A stretch of 64,000 nt of DNA from Limnohabitans sp. Jir72 (GTDB taxonomy: Bacteria; Pseudomonadota; Gammaproteobacteria; Burkholderiales; Burkholderiaceae_C), in contig NZ_NESC01000001.1 of assembly GCF_003063575.1 (NCBI RefSeq), positions 124,001-188,000 on the forward strand. Reading direction: 5' to 3'. Under the pieces are notes generated by a model that saw nothing but the letters and a program-made list of their open reading frames with translations, was not told where the DNA came from and did not search any database. Position 1 is the stretch's first letter. Each line of letters begins with the position of its first letter. The position numbers and the translations under genes were made by a program. This document shows, piece after piece, positions 1-9,343 of the stretch.

Positions 1-1
1 C

Positions 2-1117
2 CTGGCGGTTTTTGGTTTTGACGCGCCCGAAGAAATTCAACAAGACATGATCCGCAACCTGCCCAATTCGGCGGGCTACTCGGACAGCAAAGGCATTTTT
101 GCAGCCCGCAAGGCGGTGATGCACGAGACCCAAAAGCAAGGCATTTTGGGCGTGACGCTGGACGACATTTACCTGGGCAACGGGGCCAGCGAATTGATCG
201 TCATGGCCACCAATGGCTTGCTCGACGATGGCGATGAATTGTTGCTGCCGTCCCCCGATTACCCACTGTGGACCGCTGCTGCCAGTTTGTCGGGCGGCAC
301 GCCAGTGCACTACCGCTGTGACGAAGCCAACGGCTGGATGCCTGACCTGAACGACATCCGAGCCAAAGTCACACCGCGCACCAAGGGCATCGTGGTGATC
401 AACCCGAACAACCCAACGGGAGCCTTGTACTCAGACGCGCTGTTGCAGGGCATCGTGGCCATTGCGCGCGAACACGGCTTGGTGATTTTTGCCGATGAGG
501 TCTACGACAAAGTTTTGTATGACGGCGTCAAGCACACCCCTTTGGGCAGCTTGTCGCAAGACGTGCTGACCTTGACGTTCAATTCCTTGTCCAAGAGCTA
601 CCGCTCCTGCGGCTACCGTGCAGGCTGGATGGTGATCTCGGGCGATAAGAAAGTGGCCAAGGATTACATCGAGGGCCTGAACATGCTCTCGAACATGCGT
701 TTGTGTGCCAATGTGCCCGGCCAGTGGGCCATTCAGACGGCGCTGGGTGGGCATCAGAGCATCAACGAGCTGGTGGGCGAGGGCGGTCGTCTGCGCAAGC
801 AGCGCGACCTGGCCTATGAACTGATCACCGCCATTCCCGGCGTCAGCTGCGTCAAGCCACAAGCGGCGCTTTACATGTTTCCCAAACTCGACCCGAAGAT
901 TTACCCGATCCAGGACGACCAAGATTTCTTCTTGCATTTGCTGGAGGAAACCAAGGTGATGTTGGTGCAAGGCACGGGTTTCAACTGGCCTGACCCTGAC
1001 CATTTCCGGATCGTGTTTTTGCCGCATGTGGACGATCTGCGCGAAGCGATTGGCCGGGTGGCCCGTTTCCTGGAAGGTGCGCGCAAGCGTTTTGGCACCG
1101 AACACCTGGTGGCCTGA
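2..1117 (+). CDS. alaA: Pyridoxal-phosphate aminotransferase, AlaA-like (5' end outside window)
   Basis: Class I/II aminotransferase that probably makes alanine from pyruvate and glutamate in the cytoplasm. The reading frame is open to the left edge and the residues before the first internal ATG (position 47) already match the family, so the true start lies outside the window and 371 residues plus stop are visible. Seen: an NPNNPTG motif typical of the fold, the ADEVYD segment, and the PLP-lysine context SLSKSYRSCGYRAGW with the lysine at visible residue 198. The N-terminal stretch resembles the RNLP-x2-GY-x-DSKG segment of AlaA. It lies 54 nt upstream of hom in the same direction, an arrangement that places it with aspartate-family amino-acid genes. 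AlaA rather than a generic aspartate transaminase is an inference from overall similarity. Confidence 0.85.
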   Translation: MAVFGFDAPEEIQQDMIRNLPNSAGYSDSKGIFAARKAVMHETQKQGILGVTLDDIYLGNGASELIVMATNGLLDDGDELLLPSPDYPLWTAAASLSGGTPVHYRCDEANGWMPDLNDIRAKVTPRTKGIVVINPNNPTGALYSDALLQGIVAIAREHGLVIFADEVYDKVLYDGVKHTPLGSLSQDVLTLTFNSLSKSYRSCGYRAGWMVISGDKKVAKDYIEGLNMLSNMRLCANVPGQWAIQTALGGHQSINELVGEGGRLRKQRDLAYELITAIPGVSCVKPQAALYMFPKLDPKIYPIQDDQDFFLHLLEETKVMLVQGTGFNWPDPDHFRIVFLPHVDDLREAIGRVARFLEGARKRFGTEHLVA

Positions 1118-1132
1118 TATTTTTAGAATCAT

Positions 1133-1151
1133 GACCCGGAATCTCCGGGTC
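1133..1151 (+). promoter_or_regulatory. Perfect hairpin in the hom leader, behind a possible -10 box
   Basis: An 8-bp perfect stem (GACCCGGA / TCCGGGTC) with a 3-nt loop sits 20 nt before the hom start codon. A TAGAAT hexamer at 1124-1129 could be a -10 box, which would put the hairpin at the very 5' end of a hom transcript. No T-run follows, so it is not a standard terminator. The role is unknown; a stabilising 5' hairpin is one possibility. Confidence 0.4.
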
Positions 1152-1171
1152 CAACTGTAGAAGAGAAGTCG

Positions 1172-2494
1172 ATGAAACCGATCAAAGTGGGCCTGTTGGG
1201 CATTGGTACCGTGGGCAGTGGCACTTTCAATGTGCTCCAGCGCAACCAGGAAGAAATCCAGCGCCGTGCTGGCCGTGGCATTGAAATCGCCATGGTGGCC
1301 GACCTGAATGTGGCCCGCGCCCAAGAGGTGGTGGGTGCTGGCGTGAAGGTGGTGGCCGATGCCCGTGAGGTGATCGCTAACCCGGACATCGACATCGTGA
1401 TCGAGCTGATTGGCGGCTACGGCATCGCCAAGGCCTTGGTGCTGGAAGCGATTGCCGCAGGCAAGCATGTGGTCACGGCCAACAAGGCCTTGCTGGCCGT
1501 GCATGGCACCGAAATTTTTGCGGCTGCGCAAGCCAAGGGCGTGATGGTGGCGTTTGAAGCCGCTGTGGCCGGGGGCATCCCGATCATCAAGGCGCTGCGC
1601 GAAGGCTTGACCGCCAACAGCATCCAATGGGTGGCCGGCATCATCAACGGCACCACCAACTTCATCTTGTCCGAAATGCGCGACAAGGGCCTGGACTTTG
1701 GCGTGGTGCTCAAGGAAGCGCAGCGTCTGGGTTATGCTGAAGCCGATCCGACTTTCGACATCGAAGGCGTGGACGCGGCCCACAAAGTGACTTTGATGAG
1801 CGCGATTGCTTTTGGCATTCCAGTTCAGTTCGACAAGGCCTATGTCGAAGGCATCACCAAGCTGGGTGCTGCCGACATCAAATACGCCGAGCAGTTGGGC
1901 TACCGCATCAAGCTCTTGGGCATCACCAAGCGCACGGCGCAAGGCGTGGAGCTGCGCGTGCACCCCAGCCTGGTGCCGACACAGCGTTTGATCGCCAACG
2001 TCGAAGGCGCGATGAACGCCGTGATGGTGCAAGGCGACGCCGTGGGCACGACCTTGTACTACGGCAAGGGCGCAGGCTCCGAGCCAACGGCCAGCGCCGT
2101 GATCGCCGATTTGGTGGACATCACCCGTTTGCACACCGCCGATCCGCTCAACCGTGTGCCGCATCTGGCCTTCCAGCCGGGCGCCATGAGCGATCTGAAG
2201 GTCCTGCCCATGGCCGAAGTCGTCACCAGCTATTACTTGCGTTTGCGCGTGGCCGATCAAGCCGGTGTGCTGGCCAAGCTGACCGGTTTGCTGGCCGATG
2301 CGGGCATCAGCATCGATGCCGTGTTGCAGCGCGAAGCCGATCAGGTGAGCCAGGCGGGTGAAAACCAGACCGACGTGATCATCCTCACGCACGACACCCG
2401 CGAAGGAACACTGAACGATGTGCTGGCCCAAATGCAGGCCTTGCCCACCGTGATGGCCCCGATTGTCCGCATTCGCAAAGAAGAGTTGAACTGA
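1172..2494 (+). CDS. hom: Homoserine dehydrogenase
   Basis: Reduces aspartate semialdehyde to homoserine with NAD(P)H, the branch point toward threonine and methionine. The 440-residue length is normal for a monofunctional enzyme with an ACT domain. The Rossmann motif GIGTVGSG is at residues 10-17, the conserved NGTTNFIL segment follows near residue 160, and the C-terminal part (about 350-440) reads as an ACT domain (YYLRLRVADQAGVLAKL), which suggests feedback control by an amino acid, usually threonine. A GAAGAGAAG stretch just upstream serves as ribosome site. Its stop overlaps the thrC start by one base, so the two are translationally coupled. Confidence 0.95.
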   Translation: MKPIKVGLLGIGTVGSGTFNVLQRNQEEIQRRAGRGIEIAMVADLNVARAQEVVGAGVKVVADAREVIANPDIDIVIELIGGYGIAKALVLEAIAAGKHVVTANKALLAVHGTEIFAAAQAKGVMVAFEAAVAGGIPIIKALREGLTANSIQWVAGIINGTTNFILSEMRDKGLDFGVVLKEAQRLGYAEADPTFDIEGVDAAHKVTLMSAIAFGIPVQFDKAYVEGITKLGAADIKYAEQLGYRIKLLGITKRTAQGVELRVHPSLVPTQRLIANVEGAMNAVMVQGDAVGTTLYYGKGAGSEPTASAVIADLVDITRLHTADPLNRVPHLAFQPGAMSDLKVLPMAEVVTSYYLRLRVADQAGVLAKLTGLLADAGISIDAVLQREADQVSQAGENQTDVIILTHDTREGTLNDVLAQMQALPTVMAPIVRIRKEELN

Positions 2495-3939
2495 TGCGTT
2501 ATTTGTCCACCCGCGGCCATGCTGACCGCAAACGCTTTTGCGAAATCCTGCTCGAAGGTCTGGCGCCCGATGGCGGTTTGTACCTGCCCGAGTCATACCC
2601 CCATGTGGATGTCGATGCTTTGACGCGTTTGCGCCAAGTCTGGCAAAGCCAGGGCTATGCCGCGCTGGCGTTTGAGATCTTGTCGCTGTACATCGACGAC
2701 ATTCCAGCCGATGACCTGAAGGCCTTGTGCCAGAAAACCTACACGGAAAAAGTGTTTGGCAGTGCTCAGATCGTGCCGCTTAAGCCTTTGCAAAGCGCTG
2801 GCAGCAGCAAGCCGGATGTGTACCTCGAAGCTTTGTCCAATGGTCCGACACTGGCCTTCAAGGACATGGCCATGCAATTGCTGGGCAATTTGTTTGAGTA
2901 CGAGTTGGCCCGCCGCGGTGACGAGCTCAATATTTTTGGCGCCACCTCGGGCGACACCGGCAGTGCGGCCGAGTACGCCATGCGCGGCAAAAAGGGTGTC
3001 CGGGTTTTCATGACCAGCCCGCATGGCCGCATGAGCCCGTTCCAGCAGGCCCAGATGTTCAGCTTGCTCGACGAAAACATCCACAACATCGCCATCGAAG
3101 GCGTGTTCGACGATTGCCAGGACCTGGTCAAGGCGGTGTCCAATGACTTGGCGTTCAAGCGCCAATACAAAATCGGCACAGTCAACTCGATCAACTGGGC
3201 GCGCTTGCTGGCCCAGGTCGTTTACTACTTTGCGGGCTATTTCCAGGCCACCACCAGCAATGACCAGAAGGTCAGCTTCACGGTGCCCAGCGGCAATTTC
3301 GGCAATGTCTGTGCCGGCCATGTGGCCCGCATGATGGGGCTGCCGATCGACCGCCTGGTCGTCGCCACCAACGAAAACGATGTGCTGGACGAGTTTTTCC
3401 GCACCAGTGTTTACCGTGTGCGCGGCACAGCCGACACGCATGAAACATCGAGCCCTTCGATGGACATCTCCAAAGCCAGCAACTTCGAGCGCTTTGTCTT
3501 TGATTTGCTCGAACGCGACGCGCCCAAAACCCAGGCGATTTTCGGTGAAGGTCTCAGCCGTGAAGGCTTTTTTGACTTGTCGACCGATCCCCGTTTTGCC
3601 AAAGCCGCCAGCTTTTACGGCTTCGAGAGCGGCAAAAGCACCCATGCCGATCGCCTCAAAACCATCCAGCAGGTGTTCGCACAGTACGGCGTGATGGTCG
3701 ATACCCACACCGCCGATGGCATCAAAGTGGCCAAAGAGCATCTGAATCCGGCGGTGCCGATGATCGTGCTGGAGACGGCATTGCCCATCAAATTCGCAGC
3801 CACCTTGGTGGAAGCCTTGGGCCGCGAGCCAGACCGTCCTGCTCAGTTTGAAGGCATTGAGCTATTGCCCAAACGTGTCATGGTCATGAAAGCGGATGTG
3901 GCGCAAATCAAGGCCTATATCGCAGCGCACTGCGATTGA
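2494..3939 (+). CDS. thrC: Threonine synthase
   Basis: PLP enzyme converting O-phosphohomoserine to threonine. It has 481 residues, typical of the longer proteobacterial/fungal ThrC class. The N-terminus (MRYLSTRG) is the standard family start, and the PLP lysine lies in SNGPTLAFKD, at residue 123. The GATSGDTGSAA phosphate-binding loop follows. The start ATG shares one base with the hom stop (TGATG). moeA begins within 9 nt of its end, so hom, thrC and the molybdopterin genes may share a transcript although their pathways are unrelated. Confidence 0.95.
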   Translation: MRYLSTRGHADRKRFCEILLEGLAPDGGLYLPESYPHVDVDALTRLRQVWQSQGYAALAFEILSLYIDDIPADDLKALCQKTYTEKVFGSAQIVPLKPLQSAGSSKPDVYLEALSNGPTLAFKDMAMQLLGNLFEYELARRGDELNIFGATSGDTGSAAEYAMRGKKGVRVFMTSPHGRMSPFQQAQMFSLLDENIHNIAIEGVFDDCQDLVKAVSNDLAFKRQYKIGTVNSINWARLLAQVVYYFAGYFQATTSNDQKVSFTVPSGNFGNVCAGHVARMMGLPIDRLVVATNENDVLDEFFRTSVYRVRGTADTHETSSPSMDISKASNFERFVFDLLERDAPKTQAIFGEGLSREGFFDLSTDPRFAKAASFYGFESGKSTHADRLKTIQQVFAQYGVMVDTHTADGIKVAKEHLNPAVPMIVLETALPIKFAATLVEALGREPDRPAQFEGIELLPKRVMVMKADVAQIKAYIAAHCD

Positions 3940-3947
3940 GAACGCCC

Positions 3948-5204
3948 ATGCCCAGCGCCCCACGAAAGCCTTTAATGCCTCTGGATGAGGCACTGTCCAC
4001 TTTGCTTCAGCAGATCACGCCCTTAACGGGCGCTGAGCAACTTGCCACCTTCGACGCGGATGGCCGTGTGCTGGCCGAGGATGTGGTGTCCTCATTGCAG
4101 GTGCCGGCATTCGACAATTCGTCCATGGACGGGTACGCCGTTCGCTGTGCGGACTTGCTGCCCGACGCTGAGCTGTCGGTGACCCAACGCATTCCCGCAG
4201 GCCATCAGGGGCAAGCTTTGCAGCCAGGTCAAGTGGCACGCATTTTCACTGGTGCACCTGTGCCATTGGGAGCCGATGCCATCGTGATGCAAGAGCAAGC
4301 CGAGTTGGTGGCCGACGGTGAAATTCCCCGTGTGCGTTTCACACACCAGCCGCAAGTCGGTGAGTGGATTCGGTGCAGTGGCGAAGACATCCGGCAGGGG
4401 CAAACCGCTTTGCGCCGTGGTCAGAAGTTGGGGCCTGCTGAACTGGGTTTGGCTGCCAGCCTCGGATTGGCTCAATTGCTTGTGGTGCAGCGTCCACGCG
4501 TGGCCTTGTTCTCGACAGGCGATGAACTGGTGATGCCCGGTGATGTGGCGCCGCAAGACATGCCCGCAGGCGCCATCTACAACTCCAATCGTTTTTTCCT
4601 GCGGGCTTTGCTGCACCGACTGGGCTGCGAAGTCAGTGATCTGGGCATCGTGCCCGACCGCCGCGACGCCACATTGGCTGCACTCAAAACGGCAGCCGAC
4701 CACCATGACCTGATTTTGACCAGTGGTGGCGTGTCGGTGGGCGAGGAAGACCATGTCAAACCCGCTGTGCAAGCATTGGGTGCTTTGGCTTTGTGGCAAA
4801 TTGCCATGAAGCCCGGTAAGCCCTTTGCCTATGGCCATGTGCGCCGGGAAACGCAAACCGGCACAGCCCATTTCGTGGGCTTGCCGGGCAATCCGGTTTC
4901 CAGTTACATGACTTTCCTGCTCTTGGTCAGGCCCTTGATCCTGAAATTGCAAGGCGTTGAAAACCTCACACCGCCTTGCCTGCAATTGCCCGCGCACTTT
5001 GACTTGCCCAAGGCCGACAAGCGCCGGGAGTTTTTGCGCGCTCGCCGCAACGACCAAGGGGGGCTGGATCTGTTTGCCAACCAGAGCTCGGGGGTACTGA
5101 CCTCGGTGGTTTGGGGGGATGGCGTGATCGACAACCCATCGGGTAAGACGATCGCCCGTGGTGATGTCGTCAACTTCTGGCCTTTTGCAGGATGGTTGTC
5201 ATGA
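3948..5204 (+). CDS. moeA: Molybdopterin molybdotransferase MoeA
   Basis: Inserts molybdate into adenylylated molybdopterin, the last general step of molybdenum-cofactor synthesis. About 418 residues, normal for MoeA. Seen: the N-terminal FDNSSMDGYAVR signature, the MoCF-binding motif TSGGVSVGEEDHVK, and the GLPGNPVSS segment. The chosen ATG is 8 nt after the thrC stop; a TTG at 3936 overlapping thrC and an ATG at 3975 are alternatives, the latter matching where the conserved part starts (MPLDEAL). The end overlaps moaD by ATGA. The first half of the pathway (moaA, moaC) is not in this window. Confidence 0.93.
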   Translation: MPSAPRKPLMPLDEALSTLLQQITPLTGAEQLATFDADGRVLAEDVVSSLQVPAFDNSSMDGYAVRCADLLPDAELSVTQRIPAGHQGQALQPGQVARIFTGAPVPLGADAIVMQEQAELVADGEIPRVRFTHQPQVGEWIRCSGEDIRQGQTALRRGQKLGPAELGLAASLGLAQLLVVQRPRVALFSTGDELVMPGDVAPQDMPAGAIYNSNRFFLRALLHRLGCEVSDLGIVPDRRDATLAALKTAADHHDLILTSGGVSVGEEDHVKPAVQALGALALWQIAMKPGKPFAYGHVRRETQTGTAHFVGLPGNPVSSYMTFLLLVRPLILKLQGVENLTPPCLQLPAHFDLPKADKRREFLRARRNDQGGLDLFANQSSGVLTSVVWGDGVIDNPSGKTIARGDVVNFWPFAGWLS

Positions 5205-5452
5205 AGATTCAAATCCGTTATTTCGCCTCTTTGCGCGAGACTCTGGGCATGCCCGGCGAAACACTGGAGACCACCAGTACAGATGTTGCGGCCTTGCGCG
5301 CCGAGTTGATGGCCAAGGGAGACGCCTATGCGCAAGCCTTGTCCTCGGGTCGTGCTGTACGGGTTGCGGTCAACCAGGTCATGGCCTCGGGCGATACACG
5401 CTTGAGCGAGCATTGCGAGGTGGGCTTTTTCCCGCCTGTGACTGGGGGCTGA
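5201..5452 (+). CDS. moaD: Molybdopterin synthase sulfur-carrier subunit MoaD
   Basis: Ubiquitin-fold protein of 83 residues that carries sulfur as a C-terminal thiocarboxylate to MoaE. The start is set at the ATG in the ATGA overlap with moeA because it gives the family N-terminus MKIQIRYFASLRE; an in-frame ATG at 5192 would add three residues. The required Gly-Gly C-terminus is present (PPVTGG-stop). moaE follows after 4 nt, so the two synthase subunits are made together. Confidence 0.95.
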   Translation: MKIQIRYFASLRETLGMPGETLETTSTDVAALRAELMAKGDAYAQALSSGRAVRVAVNQVMASGDTRLSEHCEVGFFPPVTGG

Positions 5453-5456
5453 AGCC

Positions 5457-5945
5457 ATGTCCACACGTGTGCTGATTCAAACCGCTGACTTTGATGTCAG
5501 CGCCGAGATGGATGCGCTCCGTGCCCAAGATTTGCGCGTGGGGGCGGTGTGCAGCTTTGTCGGCACGGTGCGCGATACCCAGGCCTTGACCGGGCAAGCA
5601 CAAGACGAAGTGCAGGCCATGGAACTGGAGCACTACCCGGGCATGACCGAAAAATCCATCGAAGCCATGATCGATGAAGCGCACACACGCTTTGATTTTT
5701 ATGGCGCGCGTGTGGTGCACCGGGTGGGACGCTTGCTGCCTGCGGACCAGATCGTGCTGGTGGCGGTGACGTCCGCCCATCGGGGTGAGAGCTTCAAAGC
5801 TTGTGAGTTTTTGATGGACTACCTCAAGACCCAGGCGCCTTTCTGGAAGAAAGAACAAACCCCTGAAGGGGCGCATTGGGTGGATGCCCGGGTGTCCGAC
5901 GATGCCGCCTTGGCCCGCTGGGGCATTCAGTCCACCAACGCTTGA
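5457..5945 (+). CDS. moaE: Molybdopterin synthase catalytic subunit MoaE
   Basis: Large subunit of molybdopterin synthase; with MoaD it converts cyclic pyranopterin monophosphate to molybdopterin. 162 residues, usual length. Seen: the core segment GAVCSFVGTVRD, the RVVHRVGRL strand, HRGESFKACEFLMDYLKTQAPFWKKE with the active-site lysine pair, and the closing W-V-D-A motif. It ends the moe/moa run; the next gene is convergent. Confidence 0.95.
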   Translation: MSTRVLIQTADFDVSAEMDALRAQDLRVGAVCSFVGTVRDTQALTGQAQDEVQAMELEHYPGMTEKSIEAMIDEAHTRFDFYGARVVHRVGRLLPADQIVLVAVTSAHRGESFKACEFLMDYLKTQAPFWKKEQTPEGAHWVDARVSDDAALARWGIQSTNA

Positions 5946-5958
5946 GGGCTTGGCGCGC

Positions 5959-6516
5959 TCAGTGCGTGTAGCGCGGTGGCGTTTCTGTCACCAGCGCTGC
6001 TGGCTCGGCAGATACAGGCGCGTTGGGGGTCGTGGTGAAGCCCCATTCGGCCTTGACCAAGGCTTGCTGGATCAAATGCACCAAGCCGTGCACCAGGCTC
6101 GCTTGCAGGTTCAGCTGGCAAGACTTGACGGCACCCTCTACCGATTTTTCCTGGAAAGTGATCAACAGGCCGCCGCCGGCTTGCAAGCTCAGCTGCGCGT
6201 CGGTGATCAAGAGTGGCTCTTCGCCCAGAGGTCGTTGTTCAGCTTTGGCCTCGAACGGGGTGGCGAAATCGGCTTTCTGCAAAAACGCATCCCGTTTGAT
6301 TTCGGTGAGTATTTTTTGCGATGAAGGATCAGGCGCGGCCACTCCCGGCTGACTGGCCTCCAGACGAACCACCGACTGGTCAATCGCAGGCATCAGACGC
6401 AGGCACATGCGGCGTGTCAGCCAAAAGCGGAACTCTTGCTTGTCGAGTGTGTTCAAACGCAACAAGATGCGGTCTTGGCGTTCTTCATAACTGACGGAAA
6501 GCTGGTGAATGTTCAT
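5959..6516 (-). CDS. Conserved protein of unknown function (185 aa)
   Basis: I do not recognise a characterised family. The protein is soluble, without signal peptide or membrane segment. Its N-terminal part (MNIHQLSVSYEERQDRILLRLNT) reads as alternating beta strands, followed by a helical FWLTRRMCLRLMP segment and, near the C-terminus, a hydrophobic helix (ASLVHGLVHLIQQALVKAEWGF). It is convergent with moaE (13 nt apart) and divergent from clpB with an 87-nt shared gap. Codon use looks like that of its neighbours, so it is probably a lineage-conserved gene rather than a spurious frame. No function is proposed. Confidence 0.75.
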   Translation of the reverse strand: MNIHQLSVSYEERQDRILLRLNTLDKQEFRFWLTRRMCLRLMPAIDQSVVRLEASQPGVAAPDPSSQKILTEIKRDAFLQKADFATPFEAKAEQRPLGEEPLLITDAQLSLQAGGGLLITFQEKSVEGAVKSCQLNLQASLVHGLVHLIQQALVKAEWGFTTTPNAPVSAEPAALVTETPPRYTH

Positions 6517-6553
6517 GATTTGATTTTAGGCAAATTCCATGCAGGCCATAACG

Positions 6554-6583
6554 CTTGAAAATGCCAAGAACGGCCCAAGCTTG
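6554..6583 (+). promoter_or_regulatory. Possible sigma-32 (heat-shock) promoter of clpB
   Basis: CTTGAA at 6554-6559, preceded by CG, is followed after 14 nt by CCCAAG (6574-6579). The sigma-32 consensus is CTTGAA, 13-15 nt, then CCCCAT. The -35 element is perfect, the -10 partial. Distance to the clpB start (6604) and its GGAG ribosome site (6592-6595) leaves a very short leader. Confidence 0.5.
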
Positions 6584-6603
6584 GAATCATTGGAGAAACA
6601 TAC

Positions 6604-9210
6604 ATGCGCATCGATAAATTGACCACCAAATTTCAGGAAGCCTTGGCCGATGCCCAGTCTTTGGCGCTGGGCCGCGACCATGCTTACATCGAGCCGGCGC
6701 ATGTGCTGGTGACCATGCTCAAGCAAGACGAAGGGCCCAAAGCCCTCTTGCAACGTGCAGGCGTTCAGGTCCAGGGTTTGCTGCAAGCCTTTGAGGCGGC
6801 CGTGACACGTTTGCCCCAAGTGACGGGCCAAGACCAGGTGCAGGTGGGGCCTGACTTGGCCAAACTGCTGCAAGCGGCCGAAAAGGAATCCATCAAGCGA
6901 GGCGACGCATTCATTGCCAGCGAATTGTTTTTGCTGGCCTTGGCAGACAGCAAGTCCGAAGCAGGGCGCTTGTGCAAAGAAAACGGGCTCTCACGCAAGA
7001 GCCTGGAGTCTGCCATCGATGCCGTGCGTGGTGGTCAGACTGTGGGCAGCGCCGATGCCGAAGGCCAACGCGAAGCCCTCAAGAAATACTGCATTGACCT
7101 GACCGAGCGCGCCCGCATTGGCAAGCTCGATCCGGTGATTGGCCGTGATGACGAAATTCGCAGAGCCATCCAGGTCTTGCAGCGTCGCACCAAAAACAAC
7201 CCGGTGCTCATCGGCGAGCCTGGTGTCGGCAAGACCGCCATTGTCGAAGGCCTGGCCCAGCGCATCGTCGCCGGTGAAGTGCCTGACTCTCTCAAGGGCA
7301 AGCGTGTCTTGTCGCTGGACATGGCCGCTTTGCTGGCGGGGGCCAAGTTCCGTGGTGAATTTGAAGAGCGCCTGAAAACCGTGCTCAGCGAATTGGCCAA
7401 AGATGAGGGCCAAACCATCGTGTTCATTGACGAACTGCACACGATGGTCGGCGCGGGCAAAGGCGAGGGCGCGATGGACGCTGGCAACATGCTCAAGCCC
7501 GCGTTGGCCCGAGGTGAGTTGCATTGTGTGGGGGCAACCACGCTCAATGAATACCGCAAGTACATCGAAAAAGACGCGGCATTGGAGCGTCGTTTTCAGA
7601 AGATTTTGGTCAGCGAACCTTCTGTGGAAGCCACGATCGCGATCTTGCGCGGCTTGCAAGAAAAATACGAAATCCACCACGGTGTGGACATCACCGATCC
7701 GGCCATTGTGGCAGCAGCTGAGCTGAGCCACCGTTACATCACGGACCGCTTCTTGCCCGACAAGGCGATTGATTTGATCGACGAGGCCGCCGCCAAGATC
7801 AAGATTGAAATCGACTCCAAACCCGAGGTGATGGACAAGCTCGATCGCCGATTGATCCAGCTGCAAATTGAGCGTGAAGCCGTGCGCAAGGAAAAGGACG
7901 AAGCGTCTCAAAAACGCTTGACCTTGATCGAGGAAGAGATCATCAAGCTCAAGAAGGAAGCGGCCGATTTGGAGGAAATCTGGCAAGCCGAAAAAGCCCA
8001 GGCCCAAGGCGGCCAGCAAGTGCGCGAGCAGATTGACCAGTTGCGCCAGCAAATCGAAGAGCTGACCCGCAAGGGTGATTTCAACAAGGTGGCCGAGCTG
8101 CAATATGGGCAATTGCCTGCCTTGGAAAAAACACTCAAAGACGTGCAGGCCAAAGAAGCGGCACCTGGCGAAAAACCGGTGCACCGCTTGCTGCGCACCC
8201 AGGTGGGCGCTGAAGAGATTGCCGAGGTGGTCTCGCGCGCCACTGGCATTCCCGTGTCCAAGATGATGCAGGGGGAGCGTGAAAAACTGCTGCAGATGGA
8301 AGACAAATTGCACCAGCGTGTGGTGGGGCAAGACGAAGCCATTTTGGCTGTCGCCAACGCCATTCGCCGTTCGCGCTCTGGTCTGTCTGACCCGAACCGC
8401 CCCACAGGTTCTTTCTTGTTTTTGGGCCCCACCGGTGTGGGAAAGACAGAGCTGTGCAAAGCCTTGGCCGGCTTCTTGTTCGACAGCGAGGACCACCTGA
8501 TCCGTCTGGACATGAGCGAGTTCATGGAGAAACACTCGGTGGCCCGTTTGATCGGTGCGCCACCGGGCTATGTGGGCTACGAAGAGGGCGGGTACCTGAC
8601 CGAGGCGGTGCGCCGCAAGCCCTACAGCGTGTTGCTGTTGGACGAAGTGGAAAAAGCCCATCCGGATGTGTTCAACATCTTGCTGCAAGTGCTGGACGAC
8701 GGCCGACTGACCGATGGCCAAGGCCGTACCGTGGACTTCAAAAACACGGTGATCGTCATGACCTCCAATTTGGGCTCACACCTGATCCAGGCCATGGTAG
8801 GGCAGCCTGCCGAAGAGATCAAGGACGCTGTCTGGGACGAACTGAAGACGCATTTTCGTCCTGAGTTCCTCAACCGCATTGATGAGACCGTGGTCTTTCA
8901 TGGGCTGGATGCACAGCACATTGCGTCGATTGCCAGCATCCAATTGCAAGCCTTGCGCGATCGCCTGACACGCATGGACTTGAGTCTGAATGTCAGCACT
9001 GCGGCTTTGTCTGAGCTGGCCAAGGTGGGTTTTGATCCGGTGTTTGGTGCGCGTCCGCTCAAGCGCGCTATTCAGCAAAGGCTGGAAAACCCTTTGTCTC
9101 GCTTGTTGCTCGAAGGGCGCTTCCCGCCCAAGAGCACCATCGAGGTCTCGGTGGACCCCGTGCAAAACCCGGGGCATTTCGATTTCAAGGTGATCGAAGC
9201 GGCCGTTTGA
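6604..9210 (+). CDS. clpB: ATP-dependent disaggregase ClpB
   Basis: Hsp100 AAA+ hexamer that threads aggregated proteins in partnership with DnaK. 868 residues, typical. Seen: N-terminal Clp repeat domain ([26 protein letters not shown]), first Walker A GEPGVGKT at 204-211 with FIDELH as Walker B, the long coiled-coil middle domain (about 410-530, rich in Glu, Lys and Gln), second Walker A GPTGVGKT at 608-615, [15 protein letters not shown], and the arginine-finger region EFLNRID. The middle domain separates it from ClpA and ClpC. A heat-shock-type promoter and a strong terminator flank it, so it is probably monocistronic. Confidence 0.97.
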   Translation: MRIDKLTTKFQEALADAQSLALGRDHAYIEPAHVLVTMLKQDEGPKALLQRAGVQVQGLLQAFEAAVTRLPQVTGQDQVQVGPDLAKLLQAAEKESIKRGDAFIASELFLLALADSKSEAGRLCKENGLSRKSLESAIDAVRGGQTVGSADAEGQREALKKYCIDLTERARIGKLDPVIGRDDEIRRAIQVLQRRTKNNPVLIGEPGVGKTAIVEGLAQRIVAGEVPDSLKGKRVLSLDMAALLAGAKFRGEFEERLKTVLSELAKDEGQTIVFIDELHTMVGAGKGEGAMDAGNMLKPALARGELHCVGATTLNEYRKYIEKDAALERRFQKILVSEPSVEATIAILRGLQEKYEIHHGVDITDPAIVAAAELSHRYITDRFLPDKAIDLIDEAAAKIKIEIDSKPEVMDKLDRRLIQLQIEREAVRKEKDEASQKRLTLIEEEIIKLKKEAADLEEIWQAEKAQAQGGQQVREQIDQLRQQIEELTRKGDFNKVAELQYGQLPALEKTLKDVQAKEAAPGEKPVHRLLRTQVGAEEIAEVVSRATGIPVSKMMQGEREKLLQMEDKLHQRVVGQDEAILAVANAIRRSRSGLSDPNRPTGSFLFLGPTGVGKTELCKALAGFLFDSEDHLIRLDMSEFMEKHSVARLIGAPPGYVGYEEGGYLTEAVRRKPYSVLLLDEVEKAHPDVFNILLQVLDDGRLTDGQGRTVDFKNTVIVMTSNLGSHLIQAMVGQPAEEIKDAVWDELKTHFRPEFLNRIDETVVFHGLDAQHIASIASIQLQALRDRLTRMDLSLNVSTAALSELAKVGFDPVFGARPLKRAIQQRLENPLSRLLLEGRFPPKSTIEVSVDPVQNPGHFDFKVIEAAV

Positions 9211-9227
9211 AAGCAGCGCTTCCCATA

Positions 9228-9259
9228 GGGGCATGGTGGCGACACCATGCCCCTTTTTT
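9228..9259 (+). terminator. Intrinsic terminator after clpB
   Basis: An 11-bp perfect stem (GGGGCATGGTG / CACCATGCCCC) with a GCGA loop is followed by six T residues, 17 nt after the clpB stop. Confidence 0.92.
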
Positions 9260-9343
9260 CATGGCTAAACTGCAGCATTTGCAGCGCGCCAAGCCTTCAC
9301 ATTCTTGAAGCCGCCCGTTGCAAGCACGAAAGAACAGACGTTT

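Noticed and set aside
431-2596. A 721-codon minus-strand open frame opposite alaA and hom
   Set aside because: It spans two well-supported genes and their gap in antisense, is rich in His/Gln/Gly as such shadows of GC-biased codons are, and matches no family. The same applies to long antisense frames opposite clpB, clpA, pheT and purD.
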